DNA from: Lacrimispora sp. 210928-DFI.3.58 | GTDB taxonomy: Bacteria > Bacillota > Clostridia > Lachnospirales > Lachnospiraceae | Assembly (NCBI RefSeq): GCF_020554865.1 | Contig: NZ_JAJCIC010000026.1 | Coordinates: 1 to 64,000, forward strand | Direction of reading: 5' to 3' | Length of the DNA stretch: 64,000 nucleotides | Shown: positions 35,347 to 44,733 of the stretch, one piece after another | Position numbering within the stretch: the stretch's first letter is position 1 | Layout: each line of letters starts with the position of its first letter | Translations under genes and position numbers: made by a program | Notes under the pieces: generated by a model | Databases searched by the model: none | Told to the model about the DNA's origin: nothing | Seen by the model: the letters and a program-made list of their open reading frames with translations, nothing else

Positions 35347-35381
35347 GGGGTTAGGTGCCGGATACCCGGCTCCTAATCCCC
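35347..35381 (-). terminator. Hairpin between dnaK and dnaJ
   Basis: Arms GGGGATTAGGAGCCGG and CCGGCACCTAACCCC (leftward reading) pair with two mismatches around a short loop and are followed by TTTAT. It may be a partial terminator or an RNase-resistant processing point that keeps DnaJ below DnaK, as known for dnaK operons in other Firmicutes. Confidence 0.6.
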
Positions 35382-35398
35382 AATGCAGTTATCTTACA

Positions 35399-37297
<1,899 letters not shown>

Positions 37298-37325
37298 CTA
37301 TATGTGAAATGCCAATTGCCCTATG

Positions 37326-37985
37326 TCAATTTGCAACCTTTACCATGCTGTGCCTTACAACGCTGTCTCTGTACATGTAGCCCTTCTGGAGCTCCTCGGC
37401 CACTACATTCTCTCCCAGGCTTTCGTCATCCACATGCATGACCGCATTGTGGAAATTGGGATCGAACTCTTTGCCTACGGCTTCGATATTTTTTACGCCT
37501 GCGTCCTCCAGGGTTTTCTGGAACTGCCTGCAGATCTTATCCATGCCCTCGGCAAGAGCTGTGCCCTTGTACTCCTCCGGTATGGCGGCAATTCCGCGCT
37601 CCAGATTGTCAAGGACCGGAAGCATTTTTTCAATGATATCTCTTGCTCCCATCTCATACATGGTGGACTTTTCTTTCTCGGTGCGCTTGCGGAAGTTCTC
37701 AAACTCTGCCATCTGGCGTTTTACCCTGTCCGTAAGCTCCTCGATCTTCTCATCCCTGGGATCCTTCTTTTTCTTGAAGAAGCCCTTTTTCTCCGCAGCT
37801 GCCTCACCGGCTGCCTCCTCTGCTGCTTCTTCCTTTGCAGCTTCCTCCGGCTCCTGGGATGCCTCTTCCTTTACGGCTTTCTCGGCCCCGGCCTCTTCTT
37901 CCTCTGCCTCGGAGGCTTTTTTTGCCTCCTCCTCCGGGGCTGCCTGTTCTTCTTGTACCTGCTCTTCTCTTATATCTTCACTCAC
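37326..37985 (-). CDS. grpE: Nucleotide exchange factor GrpE
   Basis: This 219-aa protein has an N-terminal low-complexity Glu/Ala region of about 85 residues (EEQVQEEQAAPEEEAKKASEA), then the long dimerisation helix (EELTDRVKRQMAEFENFRKRTEKEKSTMYE) and the beta-rich head (NIEAVGKEFDPNFHNAVMHVDDE, GYMYRDSVVRHSMVKVAN). It speeds ADP release from DnaK. The start is GTG with AAAGGTGAT upstream. The acidic extension is longer than in most GrpE proteins but typical of this clostridial group. Confidence 0.96.
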   Translation of the reverse strand: MSEDIREEQVQEEQAAPEEEAKKASEAEEEEAGAEKAVKEEASQEPEEAAKEEAAEEAAGEAAAEKKGFFKKKKDPRDEKIEELTDRVKRQMAEFENFRKRTEKEKSTMYEMGARDIIEKMLPVLDNLERGIAAIPEEYKGTALAEGMDKICRQFQKTLEDAGVKNIEAVGKEFDPNFHNAVMHVDDESLGENVVAEELQKGYMYRDSVVRHSMVKVAN

Positions 37986-37991
37986 AGCTTA

Positions 37992-39044
37992 TCACCTTTC
38001 GTCTTTTTTAAATGCTACATCCAGCTGGTTCATGAGATTCCTTAAGGTATCCAGAACCTTCTCGTAATCCATACGCTTAGGCCCTATGATACCTACGGTT
38101 CCCCGCAGGCCTCCGCCCAGATCGTAATTCGCTGTCACTACGCTGCAGTCCTTCATGGACTGAACTGGTGTCTCATCGCCGATATATACCTGGATGCCTG
38201 ACTCCCCATCGGCGTCTGGGGTTATTTCTGACACAAATTCCTGGAGCATTTCCTTTTGTTCCAATGCTCCTATGAGCTGGCTGGCTTTGCCGCCCTCTGA
38301 CAGCTCAGGATACTTGAAAATGTTGGTAGCTCCGCTGGTATATATCTGCAGGTCCTCTTCTCCTGCCCGGATGGCCTCAGCCACCTCATTTAAAACCAGC
38401 TCCACCACCTGGCTGTGGATGCCTGCCTCGCCCTTCAGCTTGCTGATAATGCCTAAGTTGATCTCCTCAATGGTGAGACCGTTGAGGCTGCTGTTCAATA
38501 AAATGTTCAGATTCAGCAGTTCCTCGTCTCCCAGCTCGTCGGCAATGTCGATCATGGTGTTCTTGACGATGTTGCCTTCTGTCACCACCACTACCAGAAG
38601 CTTTCCTGCCTCCATTTTCGAAAGCTGGATGAATTTCAGCTTTGTCTTGTGGTAGCTGGGGCCGCTGATCATGGCAGCGTAGTTGGTATTGGATGCAAGG
38701 ACCTGGGCCATTTTCTTCAGGACAAGCTCCAGCTTGTCGACCTTCTGGACCATCATTTCCTTGAACTCTGTGACCTCGTTTTCCTTCTCCTCCATGATCT
38801 GGTCTACATAAAAACGGTAGCCCTTATCGGAAGGAATCCGCCCTGCAGAGGTATGGGGCTGTATGATATATCCCATCTCCTCCAGATCTGACATCTCATT
38901 GCGGATAGTGGCCGAACTGAGTTTTAACTCCGAATACTTTGAAATCGTCCTGGAACCTACCGGCTCTCCTGTTTCCAGATATGTTTTGATGATTGCTTTT
39001 AATATGGTAATCTTCCGATCATCCAGCCGCTCATCCAAAGACAT
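37992..39044 (-). CDS. hrcA: Heat-inducible transcription repressor HrcA
   Basis: This 350-aa repressor has a winged-helix N-terminus (LDDRKITILKAIIKTYLETGEPVGSRTISKYSELKLSSATIRNEMSDLEEMGYI) and the HrcA dimerisation/GAF-like domain ending GGLRGTVGIIGPKRMDYEKVLDTLRNLMNQL. It binds CIRCE and needs GroE for activity in relatives. A consensus AAGGAGGTG lies before the ATG. It autoregulates its operon through the CIRCE element 25 bp upstream. Confidence 0.97.
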   Translation of the reverse strand: MSLDERLDDRKITILKAIIKTYLETGEPVGSRTISKYSELKLSSATIRNEMSDLEEMGYIIQPHTSAGRIPSDKGYRFYVDQIMEEKENEVTEFKEMMVQKVDKLELVLKKMAQVLASNTNYAAMISGPSYHKTKLKFIQLSKMEAGKLLVVVVTEGNIVKNTMIDIADELGDEELLNLNILLNSSLNGLTIEEINLGIISKLKGEAGIHSQVVELVLNEVAEAIRAGEEDLQIYTSGATNIFKYPELSEGGKASQLIGALEQKEMLQEFVSEITPDADGESGIQVYIGDETPVQSMKDCSVVTANYDLGGGLRGTVGIIGPKRMDYEKVLDTLRNLMNQLDVAFKKDER

Positions 39045-39068
39045 CCGTCCACCTCCTTATTGATTTTA

Positions 39069-39095
39069 TTAGCACTCAACTCTTTGGAGTGCTAA
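39069..39095. promoter_or_regulatory. CIRCE operator
   Basis: TTAGCACTC, nine bases, GAGTGCTAA: a perfect match to the CIRCE consensus, between the hrcA promoter and start codon. It is the HrcA binding site that keeps the heat-shock operon low at normal temperature. Confidence 0.98.
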
Positions 39096-39109
39096 TATCT
39101 ACATTCCAT

Positions 39110-39138
39110 AATATATTCCTTATTCCGTTATTTGTCAA
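39110..39138 (-). promoter_or_regulatory. Sigma-A promoter of the hrcA operon
   Basis: Leftward, TTGACA (39133-39138), a 17-bp spacer and TATATT (39110-39115). The start point falls next to CIRCE, so HrcA can block initiation directly. Confidence 0.88.
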
Positions 39139-39176
39139 GAGATATCTTCAAATTTCTTTTATTCCTTTTATTTTCG

Positions 39177-39401
39177 TGTAGCAGTTCCGTCGGCTGCCGG
39201 GAGGGCGGCTGGAGCGACTTTGCAGGACATTAGAAGCACTTGGTCAGCTGGTTTTTCCGTTCAGAGCAGCATCAATGCTTGTTTGAGCGCAGCGAGTTGC
39301 TTTGATGCTGCTCTGGCTTTTCGGAAAAATCAGGTGGCTTAGTGCTTCTTATGTCCGAAACCGGAGCGCCAGACGCCCTCCCGGCAGCCGACTGTTACAT
39401 T
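39177..39401. repeat. About 225-bp imperfect palindrome (MITE-like intergenic element)
   Basis: The outer arms GTCGGCTGCCGGGAGGGCG (39189-39207) and its exact complement (39374-39392) are 19 bp. Nested pairs continue inward: GACATTAGAAGCAC with GTGCTTCTTATGTC, GGTTTTTCCG with CGGAAAAATC, and CAGAGCAGCATCAA with TTTGATGCTGCTCTG, so the whole region can fold on itself. No ORF is present. It fills the gap between the hrcA promoter and the 3D-protein promoter. It resembles a miniature inverted-repeat element; no target duplication is evident. Confidence 0.7.
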
Positions 39402-39549
39402 TTCGTTCTTGTTCCATATCATGTGATCCTCCCACTTATTACATACTATATATTCGATTTTTTACCCACTTTTTGCCGAAATGTCCCAAAAATCCGGCTT
39501 CATTTCTCCACTTTTTATCATTTTGTAACAGTTCATTCATCTTTTTTGC

Positions 39550-39577
39550 TTGACAATTAACAATTTTGTAATATAAT
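39550..39577 (+). promoter_or_regulatory. Promoter of the first 3D-domain gene
   Basis: TTGACA (39550-39555), a 16-bp spacer and TATAAT (39572-39577), with the gene start 26 bp further on. Both hexamers are perfect, so strong constitutive expression is expected. Confidence 0.85.
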
Positions 39578-39602
39578 GAAGATAAGATTGTGAGGTAATG
39601 AT

Positions 39603-40076
39603 ATGCGTAGATCAAAGACTAAGGCGGCAGTTGCCGCGGTTCTGTTTTTTTCCTGCTTTACGGCTTCCTTCCCGGCCTTTGCGAAAGGAGCTGTGGGAAC
39701 GAGTGAGATTGCAGCAGAGGCAGACGGATATGTCAACGCAGGTCCGGGTGCTGCTCCCGGCAAAGAGGCAGAGACGGATCCCTCCGGGATATCCCTGGGA
39801 ACCTTTACCATTACCGGCTACTGCGGCTGTACCAAATGCTCCGGCGGCCACAACCTTACATACTCAGGTACTGTTCCCACTCCTAACCATACGCTCTCCG
39901 CTGATCTGGAGCTGTATCCCATCGGCACAAAGCTGAAGATCGATGGCATTGTGTATACCGTGGAGGACAAGGGTTCTTCGGTGGATGGAAATCTTGTGGA
40001 TATTTATTATGCAACCCATGAGGAGGCTCTGGAAAAGGGCACTTATAAGGCAGAGGTATTTTTAGTAGAGGAATAA
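39603..40076 (+). CDS. Secreted 3D-domain (double-psi beta-barrel) protein
   Basis: This 157-aa protein has a signal peptide (MRRSKTKAAVAAVLFFSCFT, cleavage near AFA-K), a short linker, then a 3D domain: LGTFTITGYCGCTKCSGG, YPIGTKLKIDGIVYTVEDKGSSVDGNLVDIYYATHEEALEKG. The three Asp of the 3D motif are present (VEDKG, VDGNLVDIYY). The fold is shared with MltA and YocH/Sps autolysins, so a muralytic or wall-binding role is likely. GAGGT sits 8 nt before the ATG. It is monocistronic: own promoter and terminator. Confidence 0.85.
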   Translation: MRRSKTKAAVAAVLFFSCFTASFPAFAKGAVGTSEIAAEADGYVNAGPGAAPGKEAETDPSGISLGTFTITGYCGCTKCSGGHNLTYSGTVPTPNHTLSADLELYPIGTKLKIDGIVYTVEDKGSSVDGNLVDIYYATHEEALEKGTYKAEVFLVEE

Positions 40077-40117
40077 TGGTATTAATTATAGAAGAAACTG
40101 CTTTTGCAGTCTGATGA

Positions 40118-40144
40118 GCCGGATCTATGTGGTCCGGCTTTTTT
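40118..40144 (+). terminator. Terminator of the first 3D-domain gene
   Basis: GCCGGA and TCCGGC pair around an 8-nt loop, directly followed by TTTTTT. It lies 41 bp past the stop codon. Confidence 0.88.
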
Positions 40145-40274
40145 ACGGCCTTTTTAGGAACTTTTTGCATTTTTAGACATACAAAGGTCCCCAAAACCGC
40201 GGATTTCCATTTTTTTCCTTGACAAGGTATAAAAAATGTGTTAAAACCTTGCTTATTGCTCATATATTACAAAA

Positions 40275-40303
40275 TTGTTACATATTATTTGTTAAGATAT
40301 TAA
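40275..40303 (+). promoter_or_regulatory. Promoter of the second 3D-domain gene
   Basis: TTGTTA (40275-40280), a 17-bp spacer and TATTAA (40298-40303), 44 bp before the start codon. A second candidate with a perfect TTGACA at 40219-40224 and a weak -10 lies upstream. Confidence 0.6.
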
Positions 40304-40347
40304 ATTTTTATGTTGATTATGAACGGAGCAATAGGAGGAAACAACTT

Positions 40348-41121
40348 ATGAAATTCAGACATGTATTGACCGGATTGGTTTTTACCATGGGCATTCTGGC
40401 TGCCACTGCCCTTACCTCACTGGCGGCGATCCCGACAGGGAGGTTTGAGTCCGTAAACAGCACGGCTGTCTGCGGCTGGGCTTACAACAGCAGCGCTCCC
40501 AATGATGCACTCACCGTGCGTATTTCCATTACAAATAAGGAGACAGGCGAGGAGGTGTTCAGCCAGCAGGTGTCTGCAGGCGAGTACCGGCAATCTCTTT
40601 ATAACAAGAATAAGGGCAATGGCTGCCATGGCTTCACCCTTTCCATGGATTGGACAGCCTATCCTGCAGGATCTTATCTCGTGGAGGGCTTTGTGGGTGA
40701 TGAGGAATTTATCAATCCCATGACCTACAGCAATGGCTCTGACAGTGCACAGAGCGCCCAGGACTCACAGGGCACGCAGAATGCAGATGGTACTCAGTCT
40801 GATAAGTCTCAGGAGTCCGGCACAGGGCTTGTGCCCCTGGGAGTATTTAAGACCACAGGCTACTGCCCCTGCAAGGGCTGCTCGGAGGGCTGGGGACGCC
40901 ATACATGTACGGGCGCGATTGCCAAAGCAGGCCACACCATTGCCGTTGACCCCAGGATCATTCCTTATGGTTCAAAGGTCATGATCAACGGTGTTGTCTA
41001 CACAGCAGAGGACCGCGGAGGCGCTGTCCGCGGAAACCACATTGATATTTTCTTTGATACGCATGCGGAGACCAGGATGCATGGAACACAGAATGCAGAG
41101 GTTTATCTGGTGATGTCATAA
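40348..41121 (+). CDS. Secreted two-domain protein with C-terminal 3D domain
   Basis: This 257-aa protein has a signal peptide (MKFRHVLTGLVFTMGILAAT, cleavage near SLA-A), then a beta-sandwich-like domain (GRFESVNSTAVCGWAYNSSAPNDALTVRISI ... GCHGFTLSMDWTAYPAGSYLVEGFVGDE), a Ser/Gln/Asp-rich linker, and a 3D domain (LGVFKTTGYCPCKGCSEGW, YGSKVMINGVVYTAEDRGGAVRGNHIDIFFDTHAE). It is a paralogue of the preceding gene in the 3D part. AGGAGG precedes the chosen ATG; the longer frame upstream has no signal peptide. Probable cell-wall hydrolase-like function outside the cell. Confidence 0.83.
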   Translation: MKFRHVLTGLVFTMGILAATALTSLAAIPTGRFESVNSTAVCGWAYNSSAPNDALTVRISITNKETGEEVFSQQVSAGEYRQSLYNKNKGNGCHGFTLSMDWTAYPAGSYLVEGFVGDEEFINPMTYSNGSDSAQSAQDSQGTQNADGTQSDKSQESGTGLVPLGVFKTTGYCPCKGCSEGWGRHTCTGAIAKAGHTIAVDPRIIPYGSKVMINGVVYTAEDRGGAVRGNHIDIFFDTHAETRMHGTQNAEVYLVMS

Positions 41122-41137
41122 CGGGAAAGCGCTCTCT

Positions 41138-43417
41138 CTATTCGGTTTCTGATACTTCCCGCAGTTCTGTCCCCTCGTAGAAAAATTTCAGGATGGACTG
41201 GTAGTCTTTGCCATCCTTTGCCATGCCCTGAGCGCCGTTCTGGCTCATGCCCACGCCGTGTCCGAAGCCGCCGCCGTAGAGGTGGAAGCAGATGGCACCG
41301 TCCTTTGTCTCCAGCTTTTCAACAGACAGGAAGGCGCTGGGCAGTGTGGCGCTTCCTTCCATGACTGATCCGTCCTTTTTCCTGATCTTCAGATCACGGC
41401 TTCCCAGAGAGGAACGGATGGCGCTCTGCCCCTTTATATGGACAGTTCCTTCTGTTCCCGTGATCTCAATGTCATCTGCAATTCCCCCTGCCCCTCTGGA
41501 TACCACTCTCATATCCGTGATACTTCCTGCACCGCTGATACGTCCTGACAGCTCATCCGCCCGGATATCTGTCTCCCAGCGGAACATGGCAAAGCCGGAA
41601 TCGTAGGCAGCAGCGTCGCTGCCTCTTATATAGGAATCAAAGGACTCACTGGCCTCATAGCCCAGGTCCCTGCCTCCTGCCTTTATCTCCTTTGCCTTCA
41701 GATAAGGAAGCTTTGCCCCCTCGCTGCCCCAGACGCTGCCGTCTGAGGAATAGCCGCAGGAGGTGGAATAATAGAAGGCTTCAATGGGAGAATCCCCGTA
41801 AAAGAGCATTTTCCCGTAGGTCTCCTTTACGGCCCTGGCAGTCTTCTCATCCGTATTGGTATTGTTATATACCTGGAAATTGGTGCTGTCGTCCACATGG
41901 GCGCCATACTGGCTGTAGCTGTTGCCCTGTATCTGCCGGTAACCGTAGGTCCTGGCGCATACGGCCTGGGCCTTCAAAGCCTCCATCTCGTAGGAGGCAG
42001 GCATCTCGCTGGGAACTACCTTTGTCAGGTAGTCCTCCAGATAAAGGTCATTTACCAGCACCAGGCCCTCTGCGCAGGCCTTGAGCTCCAGGCTGCCGCC
42101 GTATACCGGCCGCCCCTGGCTGCGTTCAATGGAATCAATGGCAATGCCGTCTGCTCCCTCAGGGGTGATCACCAGCCTTCCATTTGACAGGCGCTTATCC
42201 TCCGGAGTGATGTGAAGGACAGTTCCTGCGGCAAGGAACTCTTCCTCTGTGCTGCCTTTCCCATTTTCATACTCCAGGCAGGCGTCAGCAAGCAGGGTAA
42301 TATCTGCACAGGGATGGAAAATGCTGGTAAATCCAGTGTCCATCAAAAGCACCCGGATGGTCTTTGCGTCAAACTCCCGCTCCAGAAGGGCCGCGCACAG
42401 CTCTCCCTCAGCCGCCACAAATTCCTGGAGGTCATAGCCCACCAGGATGTCCTTTGCTTCCAGTATCCGGAAATCCCCGTATATCTTATATACGTGGAAA
42501 TTTTTTGAGATGGGGATCTCGCCGTAGCCATCGATCTCGATGGCATGATCTGTGACAGCGAGCACCTTTCCGCTTATGCGCTCCCGCTTGACTGTGATCT
42601 TTTTTAAGCGGCCGTTTTCCATGGTAAGGTCAGCCAGGTTCTGTGACAGGTCTGCCTCTTCTCCCATGTGCTCTGCTGCCGGAAATTCCCTGCAGGCGGT
42701 GCCCAGGTAAACCTGTATGGTTTTGCCGTCTGCCCGGGACAGCCATACATTTTCATACACCACATCACGGCTCACCAGCTCTCTCATGGCGATCATCTCC
42801 CTGTCCCTTTCCAGGAAACGGATCTCGCAGTCCAGATAGGCGTCCAGTGCAAGTCCCTGAAAGCCGTAGTTGCCCTGGGTGGTGTAGGCCGTCCAGCTCT
42901 CTGCCTGGGGGAGATTGGAGGGCGTGCCGTAGAGTACGGCATCCACTTCCTTTACAGCGCCCTCCTCATCTGTTTTTTCCAGGATCAGGGAATAGAGGTG
43001 CCACCACTCTTGCTCCGGGAAGGGATCCTCCCGGTTGTACTTTGTGGAGCCCACTTCGGATTTCAGCTTTGCGGAGATCCTGGCTGCCAGAAAGGCAGCT
43101 TCCCCGTATGTAAGGTCTTCCTGGGCGGAAGTGAGAGCAGGCGGCGTCAGGGACTCGTCTAAATAGCCCTCATCGTATAGGTAATCCATATATTTTACAA
43201 ACCAGTTGTTCTTTTCCCTGCCGGAAAAATGGGAGGCCTGGCGCTCCTTTTCGAGGCGTAAGCAGTCCTCCTTTGAGGTAAGCGCCAGTGCCATTGCCTT
43301 ATAGGCCTGGGCCCTGGGAATGCCTTCTCCTTTGGGCTCCATGGTCACTATCACGATTATCAGGATAACGATCACTGTGATGACGCCTGTTACCCATGCG
43401 ATCATTTTACTTTTCAT
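41138..43417 (-). CDS. SpoIID/LytB-domain membrane-anchored protein
   Basis: This 759-aa protein starts with one membrane helix (MIAWVTGVITVIVILIIVIV). The N-terminal 400 residues are of unknown type. The SpoIID domain lies in the C-terminal half: YLTKVVPSEMPASYEMEALKAQAVCARTYGY with the catalytic-type Glu, YSTSCGYSSDGSVWG, and FGHGVGMSQNGAQGMAKDGKDYQSILKFFYEG. SpoIID-type enzymes are lytic transglycosylases that process peptidoglycan lacking stem peptides. Bacillus SpoIID is about 340 aa, so this is over twice that size; long versions occur in Lachnospiraceae outside sporulation operons. It converges on the 3D-domain gene, fitting a cell-wall remodelling neighbourhood. Confidence 0.83.
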   Translation of the reverse strand: MKSKMIAWVTGVITVIVILIIVIVTMEPKGEGIPRAQAYKAMALALTSKEDCLRLEKERQASHFSGREKNNWFVKYMDYLYDEGYLDESLTPPALTSAQEDLTYGEAAFLAARISAKLKSEVGSTKYNREDPFPEQEWWHLYSLILEKTDEEGAVKEVDAVLYGTPSNLPQAESWTAYTTQGNYGFQGLALDAYLDCEIRFLERDREMIAMRELVSRDVVYENVWLSRADGKTIQVYLGTACREFPAAEHMGEEADLSQNLADLTMENGRLKKITVKRERISGKVLAVTDHAIEIDGYGEIPISKNFHVYKIYGDFRILEAKDILVGYDLQEFVAAEGELCAALLEREFDAKTIRVLLMDTGFTSIFHPCADITLLADACLEYENGKGSTEEEFLAAGTVLHITPEDKRLSNGRLVITPEGADGIAIDSIERSQGRPVYGGSLELKACAEGLVLVNDLYLEDYLTKVVPSEMPASYEMEALKAQAVCARTYGYRQIQGNSYSQYGAHVDDSTNFQVYNNTNTDEKTARAVKETYGKMLFYGDSPIEAFYYSTSCGYSSDGSVWGSEGAKLPYLKAKEIKAGGRDLGYEASESFDSYIRGSDAAAYDSGFAMFRWETDIRADELSGRISGAGSITDMRVVSRGAGGIADDIEITGTEGTVHIKGQSAIRSSLGSRDLKIRKKDGSVMEGSATLPSAFLSVEKLETKDGAICFHLYGGGFGHGVGMSQNGAQGMAKDGKDYQSILKFFYEGTELREVSETE

Positions 43418-43463
43418 GCTTTTTCTCCTGGTTTTTCCCTTGAATAGTTACCTTAAATGAAGG

Positions 43464-43490
43464 AAAAGCAGCGGTTTTACCGCTGCTTTT
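43464..43490 (-). terminator. Terminator of the 6S RNA
   Basis: AAAAGCAGCGG and CCGCTGCTTTT form an 11-bp stem with a 5-nt loop and T-runs on either strand. It stands directly after the 6S RNA 3' end in its direction. Confidence 0.88.
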
Positions 43491-43497
43491 ATCATCT

Positions 43498-43680
43498 GTA
43501 AACCCCAGAATGCCGTCTCTTACTTATTGACGCCTAGCAATGCTAGGTGGGCAACCTCACTTAGACTTCTGCCTTCCACTCGAACAGGAGGCCTGACATC
43601 CGTCTAAAAATATTGGAATCCCTTGTGTCTAATGTAGGTTCAAAATTGGTAAGAATTACGAACACCCCAGGAAATTACAA
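43498..43680 (-). ncRNA. ssrS: 6S RNA
   Basis: Reading leftward, the 5' part AATTTCCTGGGGTGTTCGT and the 3' part ACGGCATTCTGGGG match the conserved closing-stem strands of 6S RNA (in E. coli CUGAGAUGUUCGC and GCGGCAUCUCGGAG). Between them lies about 150 nt able to form a long imperfect rod with an open centre, the mimic of a melted promoter that sequesters vegetative RNA polymerase in stationary phase. A strong promoter and a terminator flank it, and no ORF is present. Exact ends are estimated; the primary transcript may begin about 20 nt earlier. Confidence 0.82.
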
Positions 43681-43704
43681 GTCCGTTTCATTTATTATGG
43701 TGTT

Positions 43705-43733
43705 ATTATAACCTATCGATGCATGATTTTCAA
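43705..43733 (-). promoter_or_regulatory. Promoter of the 6S RNA
   Basis: Leftward TTGAAA (43728-43733), a 17-bp spacer and a perfect TATAAT (43705-43710), about 25 bp before the conserved 6S 5' sequence. Confidence 0.85.
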
Positions 43734-43810
43734 GCTCATTTTTCTGTGAATTACTGGCTATTAGCAGTGAGTTTCTTTTTCCTTTATCTGGATAACTACG
43801 AAAAGCAGAT

Positions 43811-44491
43811 TTATAAATGTTTTTTCGATATATGCTTAAGGTAGTTCTTCTTAAAGCAGCGGATATTCTCGAAGAATTCCATTTCCGAAGCTGAAAATGT
43901 CCCACTATCCGCTTTTTCCGAGAGCAACTCCAGGGTACATATGAAATCTGCTACTTGGAAAAGTTTATAATCAACAGGTCTTACTTTTCGGAACTCCACA
44001 TGAGCATAAAGGGTACTGAATACAGAGATCAGTATTTTAGTCAATTCAATCTGACCATTGTCGTAATAAACGATCACACGGTCAAAACTATTCCAAAAAG
44101 CTTCATTGACACGCAGGACATTTGCAATCCCCTTTGACAGCTTTGCAGTCATTGCAATAACATCCGGACATTCATTTTTCTTAATTTTAACACAGGTGTA
44201 GCGGATATCCAATTTTCGTGAGAAATGAAAAAGGGCATTGAACAACTGCTTGCGGTTTTCCATAAGGTCATTGGCATAAACGGACTCTCGCCGGATAAGA
44301 GGCCTGGTATGGACAGCATGCTGCGCATATCCTAAGTTACGCAGATGAGTTTCAAATCCAGCTATATTAGCTGAAATATCTACTGTCTGATCATGTAATA
44401 CCATCGCGACAAGGTAATACGGAGCATGGACTTCGTATGGGCCAAAGTCACCTGACTCATCTATAAAAACGCTGAGAATTTTTTCTGACAT
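43811..44491 (-). CDS. DUF3800 family protein (RNase H-like fold)
   Basis: This 226-aa protein carries the DUF3800 motifs: LSVFIDESGDFGPYEVHAPYYLVAMVLHD (D-E-S-G-D near the start), VIVYYDNGQIELTKIL, and KLFQVADFICTLELL (Q-x-A-D). These acidic residues line up as an RNase H-type metal site. The biochemical role of the family is undefined; members occur alone and near mobile or defence genes. The gene follows a short terminated RNA and a strong promoter, an arrangement that suggests attenuation or an RNA partner. ATG with AGGG at 9 nt. Confidence 0.8.
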   Translation of the reverse strand: MSEKILSVFIDESGDFGPYEVHAPYYLVAMVLHDQTVDISANIAGFETHLRNLGYAQHAVHTRPLIRRESVYANDLMENRKQLFNALFHFSRKLDIRYTCVKIKKNECPDVIAMTAKLSKGIANVLRVNEAFWNSFDRVIVYYDNGQIELTKILISVFSTLYAHVEFRKVRPVDYKLFQVADFICTLELLSEKADSGTFSASEMEFFENIRCFKKNYLKHISKKHL

Positions 44492-44593
44492 GACATCAAT
44501 CCCTGATGAAAACAGAACAACAGACTTCTGAAGATACGATATGCGGCAGCCACCAGAGTCAAGTCAGCTTAGCTTTGGTGCGCTGTCCATCGG

Positions 44594-44679
44594 AAGAAAA
44601 ATGGCGGGGAAATTCCCCGCCGCTCGGTGGACCAGGATCTTTCGACCAGCCCAATCAGTGGACTCCACTAATTTATCAT
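44594..44679 (-). ncRNA. Candidate short structured RNA / attenuator upstream of the DUF3800 gene
   Basis: From the promoter at 44686-44714 transcription leftward would begin near 44679. Within 85 nt come a GTGGAGTCCAC palindrome, a GGTC-GAAA-GATC tetraloop stem, a GGTCCACC strand able to pair with the first element, and a 9-bp GC-rich terminator stem (44603-44621) followed by ATTTTT. The DUF3800 gene starts another 100 bp downstream, so most transcripts would stop before it. It may be an attenuated leader, a riboswitch of unknown class or an independent small RNA. Confidence 0.5.
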
Positions 44680-44685
44680 ATGTAA

Positions 44686-44714
44686 ATTATACTAAAAAAA
44701 TACTGCAGTGTCAA
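44686..44714 (-). promoter_or_regulatory. Promoter of the short RNA and DUF3800 gene
   Basis: Leftward TTGACA (44709-44714), a 17-bp spacer and TATAAT (44686-44691): a full-consensus promoter, 20 bp after the end of the pyrimidine phosphorylase gene. Confidence 0.88.
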
Positions 44715-44733
44715 ATAAAAGCTCCAATATATC

